From contig NZ_JNIK01000001.1 in the NCBI RefSeq assembly GCF_000701365.1, positions 62,001-126,000 of the forward strand: DNA of 64,000 nt. Reading direction: 5' to 3'. A model generated the notes under the pieces. The model did not search any database. It was not told the origin of the DNA and worked only from the letters and a program-made list of their open reading frames with translations. Within the stretch, counting starts at the first letter, position 1; each line of letters starts with the position of its first letter. Origin of the DNA: Blastococcus sp. URHD0036. Its GTDB lineage: Bacteria > Actinomycetota > Actinomycetes > Mycobacteriales > Geodermatophilaceae. This document shows positions 25,338-33,965 of this stretch, in pieces. Both the position numbers and the translations under genes were made by a program.

Positions 25338-25949
25338 GTGAGCTCATTCCTGGACCCCACCCACCTGATCGACACCTTCGGGCTGATCGGGGTGATGGTG
25401 ATCCTCTTCGCCGAGTGCGGCCTGCTGATCGGCTTCTTCCTGCCGGGTGACTCGCTGCTGTTCACCGCGGGTCTGCTGATCGCCGACGGGCTGATCGCGC
25501 CGCTGTGGGTGGCGCTGCTGCTCTTCCCGGTCGCGGCGATCGTCGGGAACCTCGTGGGCTGGTACATCGGCCGCCGCGTCGGTCCGTCGGTGTTCGACAA
25601 GCCGGACTCGCGGTTCTTCCGCGCCTCGCACGTGCAGAAGGCCCACGAGTTCTTCGAGCGCAACGGCGCCAAGGCGATCGTCCTCGCCCGCTTCGTGCCG
25701 ATCGTCCGCACGTTCATCACGGTCATGGCCGGCGTCGCCGGCATGGGCTTCCGCCGTTTCGCGACCTACTCGGCCATCGGCGGGCTGCTGTGGACGACCG
25801 TGGTCACGATGCTCGGCTACTGGCTCGGCGGGGTGGCCGTCGTCCGCGAGCACGTCGAGCTGTTCATCCTCGGCGTCGTCGCGCTCTCGCTGCTCCCGGC
25901 CGTCATCGAGGTCCTGCGCAGCCGCCGGGACCGCCCGGTCGCCGGCTGA
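25338..25949 (+). CDS. DedA family membrane protein
   Basis: A 203-residue DedA/VTT-domain membrane protein. Diagnostic stretches are FAECGLLIGFFLPGDSLLFT, GNLVGWYIGRR, AHEFFERNGAKAIVLARFVP and RTFITVMAGVAGM. DedA proteins act as lipid scramblases or flippases, including undecaprenyl phosphate carriers, which fits the uppP-containing neighbourhood. GTG 25338 is chosen. It lies 88 bases after the kinase gene. The stop codon sits inside a hairpin. Confidence 0.88.
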   Translation: MSSFLDPTHLIDTFGLIGVMVILFAECGLLIGFFLPGDSLLFTAGLLIADGLIAPLWVALLLFPVAAIVGNLVGWYIGRRVGPSVFDKPDSRFFRASHVQKAHEFFERNGAKAIVLARFVPIVRTFITVMAGVAGMGFRRFATYSAIGGLLWTTVVTMLGYWLGGVAVVREHVELFILGVVALSLLPAVIEVLRSRRDRPVAG

Positions 25950-25957
25950 CCGGGCGG
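25931..25957. terminator. Hairpin at the end of dedA
   Basis: CCGCCCGGT and ACCGGGCGG form a perfect 9-bp stem around the nine bases that end in the dedA stop codon region. It lies between the convergent dedA gene and the gene at 25971 and may terminate both. Confidence 0.5.
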
Positions 25958-25970
25958 CGCCGCACCGTCG

Positions 25971-26294
25971 TCACCCCTCGGGTGCGGCGGCTCCGTCTCC
26001 CTCGGCCGATGACGGCGCTCCCGTGCCCTCCGCGTCGAGGCGCTCGAGCCGCTGGCGGATCGCCGCGACGTTGAGCGCCACGTCCTCCAGCGCCTCGACC
26101 GCCCGCGTCGCCAGCGCGAACGTGAGGTTCTCCCGCTGCTCCTGCGGGCTGGGCTCGCGGACGGGGCGGGCTCCCGAGCGCCCGGTGAACGGGTCCGCCG
26201 GGGAGTCGTCACCACGCTGGTCGCCGAAGAACTGGCGCAGCGCCCGCTGTGCCATCTCGAGGAAGTCCGCCGGATCGGGCCGGTCGCTCGCCAT
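25971..26294 (-). CDS. Small helical protein of unknown function
   Basis: A 107-residue protein (MASDRPDPADFLEMAQRALR at the start). Two amphipathic helices are visible, FLEMAQRALRQFFGDQ and LATRAVEALEDVALNVAAIRQRLERLDAE, the latter a likely coiled coil. The tail is acidic and low in complexity. No transmembrane segment or known domain is seen. It is convergent with dedA and lies 134 bases downstream of an ECF42 sigma gene on the same strand. Confidence 0.5.
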   Translation of the reverse strand: MASDRPDPADFLEMAQRALRQFFGDQRGDDSPADPFTGRSGARPVREPSPQEQRENLTFALATRAVEALEDVALNVAAIRQRLERLDAEGTGAPSSAEGDGAAAPEG

Positions 26295-26428
26295 CGCTGT
26301 CGCCTCTCCTCGCCGTGGGCGTCCCGGGGCCGGTGCCGGTCCGGAGGCGCTGTGCTCCCGGGTCGGTACCCACGCCGGCCCTCCTCGACCGCATCTCGGC
26401 CCACCACCTCGGGCGGCAGGCCGCCGGC

Positions 26429-27628
26429 TCACCGGCCGAGCCGGCGCAGCCGCTCCTGCAGGTGGCGCTGCTCGGCGACGTTGAGCGTCGCGGCGATCGC
26501 CCCGCGGTAGGCCTCGGCGGCCTCGGCGGTGCGGCCGGACCGTTCGAGCAGGTGCGCGCGGACGGCGTCGGCCCTCGGGAGACGCGGATGGTCGGTGACC
26601 AGGCGGTCGAGTGCGGTCAGCGCCTGGTCGGGGCCCTTCAGCATCGCCTCGGCGACGATCCGGTTGAGGGTGACCGTCGGGTTGTCGGTGAGCGCCTCGA
26701 GCAGCGTGTAGAGCAGGTGGATCTCGGCCCAGTCGGTCGAGGCGGTGTCCGGCGCCGACGCGTGCAGGCCGGCGATGCACGCCTGCAGCAGGTACGGGCC
26801 GGGGACGGCGCCCGGGGTGACGACGTCGAGCATCGCCAGACCTTCCGCGACGAGGGCGGCGTCCCACCGCGTGCGGTCCTGCTCGTCGAGCGGGACGAGC
26901 CGCCCACCCGGGCCGACCCGCGCCGGGTGCCGCGCCTCGGTGAGCAGCATCAGCGCGAGGAGCCCGGCGACCTCGGTGTTCGTCGGGGCGGCCCGCCGGA
27001 GCAGCCGCGCGAGGTGGATGGCCTCCGCGGCGAGGTCGGCGTCGCGGGCCGGCGCGCCGCTGGTCGTGTGGTGGGCCTCGGTGAACATCACGTAGAGGAC
27101 GTCGAGCACCGGGGCGAGCCGCTCGCTGACGTCGTCCGGCCGCGGGAAGGTGCCGGTCAGCCGGCGCTTGGCCCGGGTGATCCGCTGGCCGATCGTCGCC
27201 TCGGGCAGCTGGTAGGCGTGGGCGATCTGCGCGGTGGTGAGCCCGGCGACGGCGCGCAGGGTCAGGGCCACCTGCTGCGACCGGGGCAGCTCGGGGGAGC
27301 AGCAGAGCTGGAGCAGGAGCAGGGCGTCGTCGCTCTGGGCCGCCGCGCCGTCCAGGGGCGCCGACAGCCGCGCCGTCCGCTCCTCCCGGTCGCGGCGGCG
27401 GACGTCGCTGCGCACGAGGTCGACGTACCGCCGGCGGGCGGTCGCGACCAGCCACGCCTGCGGATCGGCCGGAGGATCGGTCGCCCATTGGCGGTGGGCG
27501 TCGAGGAGTGCCTCCTGGACGGCGTCCTCGCACAGGTCGAACTGGTCGCGCCCGTAGGTGCGCACCAGGCGGGCGAGGGTCTGCGGCGCCAGCTCGCGCC
27601 ACAGACCCTCGCCCAGAGCGCTGGTCAT
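26429..27628 (-). CDS. ECF42-group sigma factor, second copy
   Basis: A 399-residue protein with the same layout as the ECF42 factor at 7305. Region 2 is FDLCEDAVQEALLDAHRQWA and PQAWLVATARRRYVDLVRSD; region 4 is TTAQIAHAYQLPEATIGQRI then TRAKRRL. The C-terminal TPR-like extension includes ARLLRRAAPTNTEVAGLLAL, LLYTLLEALTDNPTVTLNRI and RSGRTAEAAEAYRGAI. Its ATG overlaps the stop of the upstream DGPF gene (ATGA). The two sigma proteins differ considerably, so they are paralogues, not a recent duplication. Confidence 0.87.
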   Translation of the reverse strand: MTSALGEGLWRELAPQTLARLVRTYGRDQFDLCEDAVQEALLDAHRQWATDPPADPQAWLVATARRRYVDLVRSDVRRRDREERTARLSAPLDGAAAQSDDALLLLQLCCSPELPRSQQVALTLRAVAGLTTAQIAHAYQLPEATIGQRITRAKRRLTGTFPRPDDVSERLAPVLDVLYVMFTEAHHTTSGAPARDADLAAEAIHLARLLRRAAPTNTEVAGLLALMLLTEARHPARVGPGGRLVPLDEQDRTRWDAALVAEGLAMLDVVTPGAVPGPYLLQACIAGLHASAPDTASTDWAEIHLLYTLLEALTDNPTVTLNRIVAEAMLKGPDQALTALDRLVTDHPRLPRADAVRAHLLERSGRTAEAAEAYRGAIAATLNVAEQRHLQERLRRLGR

Positions 27629-27990
27629 CCGTCGCCCAGGTCGGCGAACACCACCGGGCGGATCTCCAGGGCCAGGCCGGGGATCTGCGCGTCCGGGATC
27701 TGCAGGGCGAGCTCGACGGCGCGGGCCTCGTCCTCGACGTCGAGCAGGTAGAAGCCGCCCATGAACTCCTTCGACTCGACGAAGGGGCCGTCGGTCACCT
27801 CGGGCCGGTCGCCGCCGCGGACGACCTTGGACCGGCTCGGGTCGCCGAGCGCCTGGGTGGCGATGAACTCGCCGGACTCCTTGGTGGCGGCCATGAACGC
27901 GCCGTGGCCGTCGCCGATCAGCTGCTGCTGCTCCTCGGTGAGCTGCTCGAGCACGGCCGGGTCGACCTGCATCAGGATCACGTACTTCAC
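27625..27990 (-). CDS. YCII/DGPF-domain protein, partner of second ECF42 factor
   Basis: A 121-residue YCII-like protein. The DGPF motif is seen in EVTDGPFVESKEFMGGFYLL. GTG 27990 (VKYVILMQVDPA) is preferred because GAGGAGGACGAA lies just upstream; an ATG 24 bases earlier is possible. The stop overlaps the sigma gene start. A likely ECF42 promoter lies at 28027-28053 on the same strand. Confidence 0.85.
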   Translation of the reverse strand: MKYVILMQVDPAVLEQLTEEQQQLIGDGHGAFMAATKESGEFIATQALGDPSRSKVVRGGDRPEVTDGPFVESKEFMGGFYLLDVEDEARAVELALQIPDAQIPGLALEIRPVVFADLGDG

Positions 27991-28026
27991 TTCGTCCTCC
28001 TCGGTGGGCATCACTGGCGCCCTCTG

Positions 28027-28053
28027 GTCGGCACCGACCCGGCAGATCCGACA
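28027..28053 (-). promoter_or_regulatory. ECF42-type promoter of the second DGPF/sigma operon
   Basis: Read on the minus strand, TGTCGG (28053-28048) and CGAC (28030-28027) are 17 bases apart. Apart from the last base of the -35 box this matches the promoter seen before the other ECF42 module at 6828. It lies 37 bases upstream of the GTG start of the DGPF gene. Confidence 0.55.
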
Positions 28054-28097
28054 TCCTCGGCGAGGATTTCTGATCGACGTCGCAGAGGGAGGTTCCC

Positions 28098-28637
28098 GTG
28101 ACCCGGTACGCGGTGCTGTTGCGGGGGATCAACGTGGGCCGCGCGAAGCGGATCGCGATGGCCGATCTGCGTGCCCGGCTGGGCGAGGCGGGGTTCGAGG
28201 ACGTCGCGACGCTGCTGAACAGCGGCAACGTGGTGCTGAGCTCGTCGTCGTCGGCCGCGAAGGTGGGGCCGGCCGTCGAGAAGGTGATCCAGGACGAGCT
28301 CGGCGTCGAGTCCGCCGCCGTGGTGCGGACGGCCGACGAGATCCGGGCGGTCGTCGCGCTGGACCCGCTCGGGGACGTCGCGGACGACGGGTCGCGCTAC
28401 GTGGTCGCGTTCATGGCCTCGAAGCCCGGCAAGGAACTCGAGGAGCTGCTGGGCTCGGTCGACGCGGGGGAGGACCGCTACGCCGTCCACGGGCGCGAGC
28501 TGTTCGTGTGGTGCCCGAAGGGTCAGATGGACAGCCCGCTGATGACGGCCTTCGGCAAGGCCAAGGGCGGCCCGGTGACGACGGCCCGGAACTGGAACAC
28601 GGTGCAGAAGCTGGCCGATCTGCTGGGCACGCCGTGA
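28098..28637 (+). CDS. DUF1697 family protein
   Basis: A 179-residue protein that begins VTRYAVLLRGINVG and continues with LRARLGEAGFEDVATLLNSGN, the hallmark of DUF1697. The C-terminal part TARNWNTVQKLADLL is also conserved. The family is widespread and without assigned activity. GTG 28098 follows GAGGGAGGTTCCC. Its stop overlaps the GTG start of the MmcQ/YjbR-like gene. Confidence 0.85.
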   Translation: MTRYAVLLRGINVGRAKRIAMADLRARLGEAGFEDVATLLNSGNVVLSSSSSAAKVGPAVEKVIQDELGVESAAVVRTADEIRAVVALDPLGDVADDGSRYVVAFMASKPGKELEELLGSVDAGEDRYAVHGRELFVWCPKGQMDSPLMTAFGKAKGGPVTTARNWNTVQKLADLLGTP

Positions 28638-29071
28638 CCGCTGACCGGCCGGCTCGGGTGGAGGACGTGCACGAGCTCGCCCAGGCGATGCCGCACGTGA
28701 CCGTGGTGCAGGGCTCCCGCGGGAACGAGGTCTACCAGGTGGGCGGCAGGTCGTTCGTCTTCTTCCGGACGCCGCGGCCGGACGCGGTCGACCCGGCGAC
28801 GGGGGAGAAGCTGCCCGACGTGATCGTGCTCTGGGTGGAGTCGGAGGAGGAGAAGCTGGCGCTGGTCCAGGACGAGACGACGCCGTTCTTCACCACCCCG
28901 CACTTCGACGGCCACCGGTCGGTGCTGGTGCGGGCGTCGCGGCTCGGGGAGATCAGCCGGCGGGAGCTGGCCGAGGTGGTGCAGGACGCCTGGCTGTCGC
29001 AGGCCTCGCTCCGCCGTCGGTCGGTGTGGCTCGCCGAGCACGGTGGCCCCGAGCCCGGGGAGTCGTCATGA
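28634..29071 (+). CDS. MmcQ/YjbR-like protein
   Basis: A 145-residue protein of the CyaY-like fold family MmcQ/YjbR. Evident elements are ARVEDVHELAQAMPHV, NEVYQVGGRSFVFFRTPRPD, TPFFTTPHFDGHRSVLVRA and a final LAEVVQDAWLSQASLRRR helix. Proteins of this family may bind DNA, but the function is not settled. GTG start overlaps the DUF1697 stop and its own stop overlaps the next gene (ATGA): a tight three-gene unit. Confidence 0.75.
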   Translation: MTADRPARVEDVHELAQAMPHVTVVQGSRGNEVYQVGGRSFVFFRTPRPDAVDPATGEKLPDVIVLWVESEEEKLALVQDETTPFFTTPHFDGHRSVLVRASRLGEISRRELAEVVQDAWLSQASLRRRSVWLAEHGGPEPGESS

Positions 29072-29475
29072 GGACGCTGCACGTCGGCCTCCGGGTCGCC
29101 GATCCGGATCGGGCGCTCGCCTTCTACGAGGCCGTGGGCTACGAGGTGGTCGGACAGGTGCCGGACAGCCCGGCCGGCGATCTGACGATGCTCAAGCTGC
29201 CGGACGACGAGTTCGTGAGCATCGAGCTGGTCCACGACGCCTCGGTCGCTGTCGGGGGGAGCAGCCTCAGCCACCTCGTGATCCAGGTCGAGTCGATGGC
29301 GGCGACGGTCGCCCGCTTGCAGGAGAAGGGCCTCGAGGTCGCCGAGCCCTCGTCGCCGGACGGGTCGGCGGACTTCCTGACCAGCTGGATCACCGACCCC
29401 GACGGCAACCAGATCGAGCTGGTCCAGTGGCCGGCGGGGCACGCCGTCGGGATGAGCGCGGCCGACTGGGCGTGA
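29068..29475 (+). CDS. VOC-family (glyoxalase-like) protein
   Basis: A 135-residue single VOC protein. The N-terminal MRTLHVGLRVADPDRALAFY and C-terminal ITDPDGNQIELVQW are the canonical glyoxalase I-type ends, with metal ligands expected at His5, Glu54-like and the terminal Glu. It overlaps the YjbR-like gene by four bases. It resembles lactoylglutathione lyase-like proteins, but the actinobacterial substrate is uncertain. Confidence 0.8.
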   Translation: MRTLHVGLRVADPDRALAFYEAVGYEVVGQVPDSPAGDLTMLKLPDDEFVSIELVHDASVAVGGSSLSHLVIQVESMAATVARLQEKGLEVAEPSSPDGSADFLTSWITDPDGNQIELVQWPAGHAVGMSAADWA

Positions 29476-29480
29476 CGGCG

Positions 29481-29888
29481 TCAGGTGCGCAGCTGCTCGC
29501 GCAGGCCCATGTCGTCGCGGCAGGCCCAGTGCTCGACGATCCCGCCGTCGGCGACCCGCCAGATGTGGATGAACGCCCAGGTCACCGACTTCCCCGACGG
29601 GGCCAGGCCGGCGAGGAGTGGCATCGTCGACGCCCGGTGGGTGCCGTGCAGCGTGAGGTGCTGGGCCACGGTGTCGCCGTCGGCGATCAGGTGGTGCTGT
29701 TCGAGCGGGACCGGCCCGAGGTCGTGGTCGATGGTGCGCAGGATCTGGGCCAGCCCGTTGCGGCCCTGGGGGCCGGCGGCGTGGTTGACCATGTCCTCGG
29801 CGATCAGCTCGTCGAGGTAGGTCTCGTCACCCGCCTGCTGACGCCGGAACAGCTCCTCGACGACCTCGCGTGCTCCGCGTTCCGGCAT
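29481..29888 (-). CDS. SnoaL-like ester cyclase-type protein
   Basis: A 135-residue SnoaL-fold protein. It opens with VVEELFRRQQAGDETYLDEL, then NHAAGPQGRNGLAQILRTID, VAQHLTLHGTH and HIWRVADGGIVEHWACRDDM, the pattern of the 'ester cyclase' SnoaL group. It is convergent with the VOC gene. No substrate can be inferred. Confidence 0.75.
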   Translation of the reverse strand: MPERGAREVVEELFRRQQAGDETYLDELIAEDMVNHAAGPQGRNGLAQILRTIDHDLGPVPLEQHHLIADGDTVAQHLTLHGTHRASTMPLLAGLAPSGKSVTWAFIHIWRVADGGIVEHWACRDDMGLREQLRT

Positions 29889-29970
29889 GCCGGTCAGCGT
29901 CCCGGAGCGGGCAGGGCAGCGCCAGATGCCCGACCGGGGCGACCGCCCGGACTCCGTTGACCCTTCTCGG

Positions 29971-30189
29971 TCAACCGGCGAGGGAGAGGGCGACGTCCAC
30001 GCCAGTGATCAACGCGCCGTCGGTCGCACACCACACGGCACCGGCCCCGACCCCCCAGCGGACCTCCGCGACGCAGGAGTCGCAGAGGAACACCCGACGG
30101 GATCCGCATGACCTGCACACGACATCAGCCGCAGTGACCGCGGTGTCGTTGCACCGCGACGGCGGCGCTCCGGTGGAGTAGGTGACCAC
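29971..30189 (-). CDS. Small cysteine-rich (zinc-ribbon-like) protein
   Basis: A possible 72-residue protein from GTG 30189. It contains CRSCGSRRVFLCDSC, two CxxC pairs six to seven residues apart in a zinc-ribbon pattern, and another Cys further on. Codon use is GC-rich at third positions. A longer ORF in frame opens further upstream. It is divergent from the phosphofructokinase region. Existence is plausible but not secure. Confidence 0.4.
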   Translation of the reverse strand: MVTYSTGAPPSRCNDTAVTAADVVCRSCGSRRVFLCDSCVAEVRWGVGAGAVWCATDGALITGVDVALSLAG

Positions 30190-30391
30190 CGCACAGCCGA
30201 TGTGCGCGGGAAGCATGCTCCGGGGCCGACGGGCGAAGACCTCCGAGGAGGCCACCTCCATGGCGACGGCGCCGGTTGTCACGCATACAGGGTGCGCACG
30301 CGGGTGTGTCGCGCGGGTTACGGGATCGTGTCTTCCTGGCCGGAGGCGATGTTCACACTCCCGGAACAGCGGCAGCGCACCATCCGTAGGC

Positions 30392-31789
30392 GTGCACACG
30401 GGTGACCAACTCTCCCTGACCGCGGCCCACCTCGCGGTGCGCACGCTGGGCCCCGCCACCGTCCCGTCGCCACTTGCCGGCGGCCTCCTGGACCGGCGGG
30501 ACACGGTCCACTACGTCGCCGAGACCGACCGGGTGCTGCTCGACGACACCCTGGACATGGCCGCGCGCCGGAGGGTGCCGACCTCCGAGCTCCCCGCGTT
30601 CGAACCCGGTGGTCCACGGTTGCGGCTGTTCTTCGAGCCGGAGAGCACTCGCGCGGGTGTGGTCACATGCGGTGGGCTCTGTCCGGGATTGAACAACGTC
30701 GTCCGCGGGCTGGTGCTGGAGCTCTACGGCCACTACGGGGTGACGTCGGTGACCGGGTTCCGCAACGGCTATCGGGGGCTGACCCGTGCGGGAGCCAAGG
30801 ACAGCCTGACGTTGACGCCCGAGGGTGTGCGCGGGATCAACAGCCAGGGTGGCACCGTGCTCGGCACCTCCCGCGGCGGGCAGGACACCGTGGAGATGGT
30901 CGACACCCTGACCCAGCGGGCGATCGACGTCCTGTTCGTGGTCGGCGGCGACGGCACGTTGCGAGGTGCCCAGGAGATCGCCGACGAGGCGGATCGCCGC
31001 GGGATCCCCCTGGCCGTCGTCGGGATCCCCAAGACGATCGACAACGACATCCCGTGGATCGACCACAGTTTCGGCTTCCAGACCGCGTTCTCCCGCGCCG
31101 CGGAGTCCATCCGCGCCGCACACACCGAGGCCAGCTCGATCCCCGACGGTGTGGGGCTCATCAAGTTGATGGGCCGGCACTCCGGCTTCATCGCCGCGTA
31201 TGCGAGCCTCGCCAGCGAGGACGTCGACATGGTGCTCGTTCCGGAGGTGCCGGTCACCCTCGAGGGCGAGCAGGGCCTCCTCGCGCACGTCGATCGCGTC
31301 CTGGACCGGCAGGGTCACGCGGTGGTCGTCGTCGCCGAGGGCGCCGGTCAGGACCTCTTCACCGAGCGCCCGACCGCTCGGGACGCCTCGGGCAACGTCC
31401 GGCTGCACGACATCGGCGGACTGCTGCGCGAGCGCATCACCGACCACACGGCGGCGGGCGGCCGCAGCATCAGCCTGCGCTACGTCGATCCTGGTTACGC
31501 GATCCGCAGCGTGCCGGCCAACCCGTTCGACAGCGTCTACTGCACGCGCCTGGCACAGGCTGCGGTGCATGCGGCGATGGCCGGGAGGACGGCGACCGTC
31601 GTGGGTCGCTGGCACGGACGCTTCGTCCACCTGCCGATCGCGTTGGCCACGGGAAGCCGCAACCAGGTCGATCCCAGCGGCGACCTGTGGCTCTCTGTGC
31701 TCGAATCGACCGGCCAGCCCGTTCCCGCTGGAAGGCCACCGACCAGCGATGCGCGTTCCGACCTGTCGTCGGAACCCCCAGGGCGCTGA
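30392..31789 (+). CDS. pfkA: 6-phosphofructokinase (long, GGDGT/PKTIDND type)
   Basis: A 465-residue phosphofructokinase. Key motifs are GVVTCGGLCPGLNNVVRGL, VGGDGT at 184-189, IPKTIDND at 212-219, SFGFQTAF and KLMGRHSGFIA. Gly in GGDGT with Lys in PKTIDND is the combination seen in ATP-dependent members of the long PFK clade (plant and spirochaete type), while PPi-dependent forms have GGDD. About 90 residues precede the core, as in that clade. GTG 30392 is one of several possible starts. It transfers phosphate to fructose 6-phosphate in glycolysis. Confidence 0.85.
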   Translation: MHTGDQLSLTAAHLAVRTLGPATVPSPLAGGLLDRRDTVHYVAETDRVLLDDTLDMAARRRVPTSELPAFEPGGPRLRLFFEPESTRAGVVTCGGLCPGLNNVVRGLVLELYGHYGVTSVTGFRNGYRGLTRAGAKDSLTLTPEGVRGINSQGGTVLGTSRGGQDTVEMVDTLTQRAIDVLFVVGGDGTLRGAQEIADEADRRGIPLAVVGIPKTIDNDIPWIDHSFGFQTAFSRAAESIRAAHTEASSIPDGVGLIKLMGRHSGFIAAYASLASEDVDMVLVPEVPVTLEGEQGLLAHVDRVLDRQGHAVVVVAEGAGQDLFTERPTARDASGNVRLHDIGGLLRERITDHTAAGGRSISLRYVDPGYAIRSVPANPFDSVYCTRLAQAAVHAAMAGRTATVVGRWHGRFVHLPIALATGSRNQVDPSGDLWLSVLESTGQPVPAGRPPTSDARSDLSSEPPGR

Positions 31790-31875
31790 GCAGCGCGGTC
31801 GATCCGCTCCTCCTCACGGCCCGACGCAGCCGTAAGGTCCGGTGACCGCCCTCACGCACGTCATCGGGAGACCTG

Positions 31876-32700
31876 TTGTCGCCGTCGATCGCCCCCGAGC
31901 ACATGAACCACATCAACGCGATGGTCGAGGACTTCGACGGGGCCATCGGGCACTACCGCGACGTCCTCGGTGCGCAGTTCCTGATGGACATGCCGGGTCC
32001 GGACTGGCACGGGTGCCTGATGACGCTCGGCGGCGTGATCTTCCAGTTCTGGGTGCCGCACCAGCTGCTGCTGCACTCCCGGTACGGCGCGCACTACGTC
32101 GGCGTGGAGTTCGTCGTCCCCGACGTCGAGGAGGCCCGCGTCGCGGTGCGGGCCCGGGGGATGCGGATCGTGCGGGAGCTGGGCCCGGCCTTCCACACCT
32201 ACGCCGGCGACAGCTTCGGCGTCTCTCTCGAGTGCTACGACCAGAGCTTCCACGCCGTGCCCGCGCCGGTCCCCTACGAGGAGCCGATCAGGCCGCTCGA
32301 GTACTGGCGCGACGAGCAGCCCCTCGGCACCACGGGACTCAAGCGGTGCACCGTCGCGGTCCGCGATCTGGACGCCGCGCTCGGGTACTTCGCCGGCTTC
32401 CTCAACGGCAGCAAGGTGTACGAGGCCGCGCGACCGGCTGTCTCGGCGGAGGCCGTCGGTCTCCAGATCGGCGACATCGTCGTCGAGCTGATCACGCCGA
32501 CCGGAGCCGGCGTGATCCAGCAGCACCTCGACCGCTACGGCGACGGCATCCGATCGACGGTGTTCGCCGTCCGCGACCTCGGCCAGACGGAGGCCTACCT
32601 GACCGGTCGTGGCGTCCCGCTCCAGCCGGGTGACGCGCCGGGTTCCCTGGCCATCGCCGCGGCGGACAACCACGGCCTCATCTTCGAGTTCTCGGAGTAG
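31876..32700 (+). CDS. Two-domain VOC family protein
   Basis: A 274-residue protein with a TTG start preceded by GGGAG. Two VOC modules are seen: APEHMNHINAMVEDFDGAIG with HYVGVEFVVPDVEEARVAVR, and GLKRCTVAVRDLDAALGYFA with IRSTVFAVRDLGQTEAYLTG. Such paired-module proteins are found among extradiol dioxygenase-like and methylmalonyl-CoA epimerase-like enzymes. It stands alone between the PFK and thioesterase genes. Confidence 0.7.
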   Translation: MSPSIAPEHMNHINAMVEDFDGAIGHYRDVLGAQFLMDMPGPDWHGCLMTLGGVIFQFWVPHQLLLHSRYGAHYVGVEFVVPDVEEARVAVRARGMRIVRELGPAFHTYAGDSFGVSLECYDQSFHAVPAPVPYEEPIRPLEYWRDEQPLGTTGLKRCTVAVRDLDAALGYFAGFLNGSKVYEAARPAVSAEAVGLQIGDIVVELITPTGAGVIQQHLDRYGDGIRSTVFAVRDLGQTEAYLTGRGVPLQPGDAPGSLAIAAADNHGLIFEFSE

Positions 32701-32712
32701 GGCCGACCCGGT

Positions 32713-33495
32713 CTACACCCGGGGATGGCGGTAGACGATCTCCTGGTCGAGGTCGGCGACGACGGCCCCGTCCTGCCGGATCGTCCCCCGGTAGAGGCCG
32801 CGGCCGCTGCCGACCGACGTGGGTTCGAAGGCGACGGAGAACCAGTCGTCCAGCCGGACCGGACGCCGGAACCACATCGCGTGGTCCAGGCTCGCTCCGA
32901 CGCCGGAGGCCGGCTGGCCGGGGCCGCTGCCGAAGCCGTTGTAGGAGTCCGAGACGTAGGTCAGGGCGGCCAGGTGCAGCAACGGGTCGTCCGGGAACGG
33001 GACCGCGAGCCGGTGCCAGAGGTGCATCGGCATGCCCCACTGCTCGTGGAACGCGGCGACCCGGGTCTCGACCGACGGCAGGTGATAGGTCGGGAACACC
33101 TCGAGACCCGCAGGCGACACCGGCTCGGTGGTGATCGGAGTCGGCCAGTCGGGGCCGCTCGAGGTGTCGGAACCCAGCGAGGTCAGCATCTGGAAGAGGA
33201 GCTGGCCGTCCTGACGGGCCTCGACCCGGCGGGCGGAGTAGGACCGTCCGTCGCGGTCGCGGATCACCTGGTACTCGGTCGGCACGTCGGAGCGGCCGGC
33301 CCGCAGGAAGTAGGCGTGCAGCGAGTGCGGGAGCCAGCCCGTCGGCACGGTGCTCCCCGCTGCCACCAGGGCCTGGGCGGCGACGCGGCCGCCGTACAGG
33401 TGGGTGTGCTCGACGGCGGGACCGGCCGCAGCGCGGAACTGGTCCGGACCGGTCTGCTCGAGGGTCAACAGGTCCAGGAGACTCGGATCGGACAC
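32713..33495 (-). CDS. Acyl-CoA thioesterase II (TesB-like)
   Basis: A 260-residue double-hotdog protein. Visible elements: VEHTHLYGGRVAAQALVAAG, HSLHAYFLRAGRSDVPTEYQ, GRSYSARRVEARQDGQLLFQ and a second hotdog with GASLDHAMWFRRPVRLDDWF. These match TesB acyl-CoA thioesterases, which hydrolyse acyl-CoA to free fatty acid and CoA. GTG 33495 (VSDPSLLDLL) is chosen; the reading frame continues upstream without support. Confidence 0.85.
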   Translation of the reverse strand: MSDPSLLDLLTLEQTGPDQFRAAAGPAVEHTHLYGGRVAAQALVAAGSTVPTGWLPHSLHAYFLRAGRSDVPTEYQVIRDRDGRSYSARRVEARQDGQLLFQMLTSLGSDTSSGPDWPTPITTEPVSPAGLEVFPTYHLPSVETRVAAFHEQWGMPMHLWHRLAVPFPDDPLLHLAALTYVSDSYNGFGSGPGQPASGVGASLDHAMWFRRPVRLDDWFSVAFEPTSVGSGRGLYRGTIRQDGAVVADLDQEIVYRHPRV

Positions 33496-33571
33496 TTCCG
33501 CACGGTAGCCGACCGCGCCGTCGTCCTCGTTTCGGTCTGAGGCGACGCCGACAGCCGCACTTCGGGATCGG

Positions 33572-33904
33572 TCACGCGTCGGGAGGTGGCGGAACGCTCT
33601 CGTCGCCGGCGCTCTGCTCGGCGTCCAGGGTGGGTGGCGGGGGGATGTCCTGCCCGGAGGACTCGTTCGGCACCGACGGAACGGACGGTGGGGCGACCGA
33701 CTCGTCGGAGGGTGCGGCCGGGGGCGGGGGAATCGCCTCGACGGCTGCCGGCCCGTCCGTCGGGTCGGCGGTCGGTGGCGGGGGGATGTCGATGTCGGGC
33801 GGGGACCCGGGAGCGCCGTGCGCCACAACTGCCTGGGGTGCGCCGGACACGGCCGCGGTGCCGTCCTTGTTCAGGTAGATGTTGATCACGATGACGGGAT
33901 CCAT
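33572..33904 (-). CDS. Proline-rich small protein of the subtilase operon
   Basis: A 110-residue protein. A short ordered start (MDPVIVINIYLNKDGTAAVS) is followed by a low-complexity region with repeated IPPPP or VPPPP units (five copies) spaced by acidic and serine-rich linkers. No signal peptide is seen. It is the last gene of a same-strand set with a stand-alone C-terminal-type domain gene, a subtilase and a propeptide-like gene. It could be a flexible binding partner. Confidence 0.55.
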   Translation of the reverse strand: MDPVIVINIYLNKDGTAAVSGAPQAVVAHGAPGSPPDIDIPPPPTADPTDGPAAVEAIPPPPAAPSDESVAPPSVPSVPNESSGQDIPPPPTLDAEQSAGDESVPPPPDA

Positions 33905-33965
33905 GACTGCCTTCTCGAGGTCTGCGGCCTGGTGAATTCCGGAAAGCGCCCGTGGGATGCGCCGG

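Noticed and set aside
23678-25744. A 688-codon minus-strand frame opposite the histidine kinase
   Set aside because: It is antisense to the complete kinase and dedA genes and has no recognisable motif or start signal.
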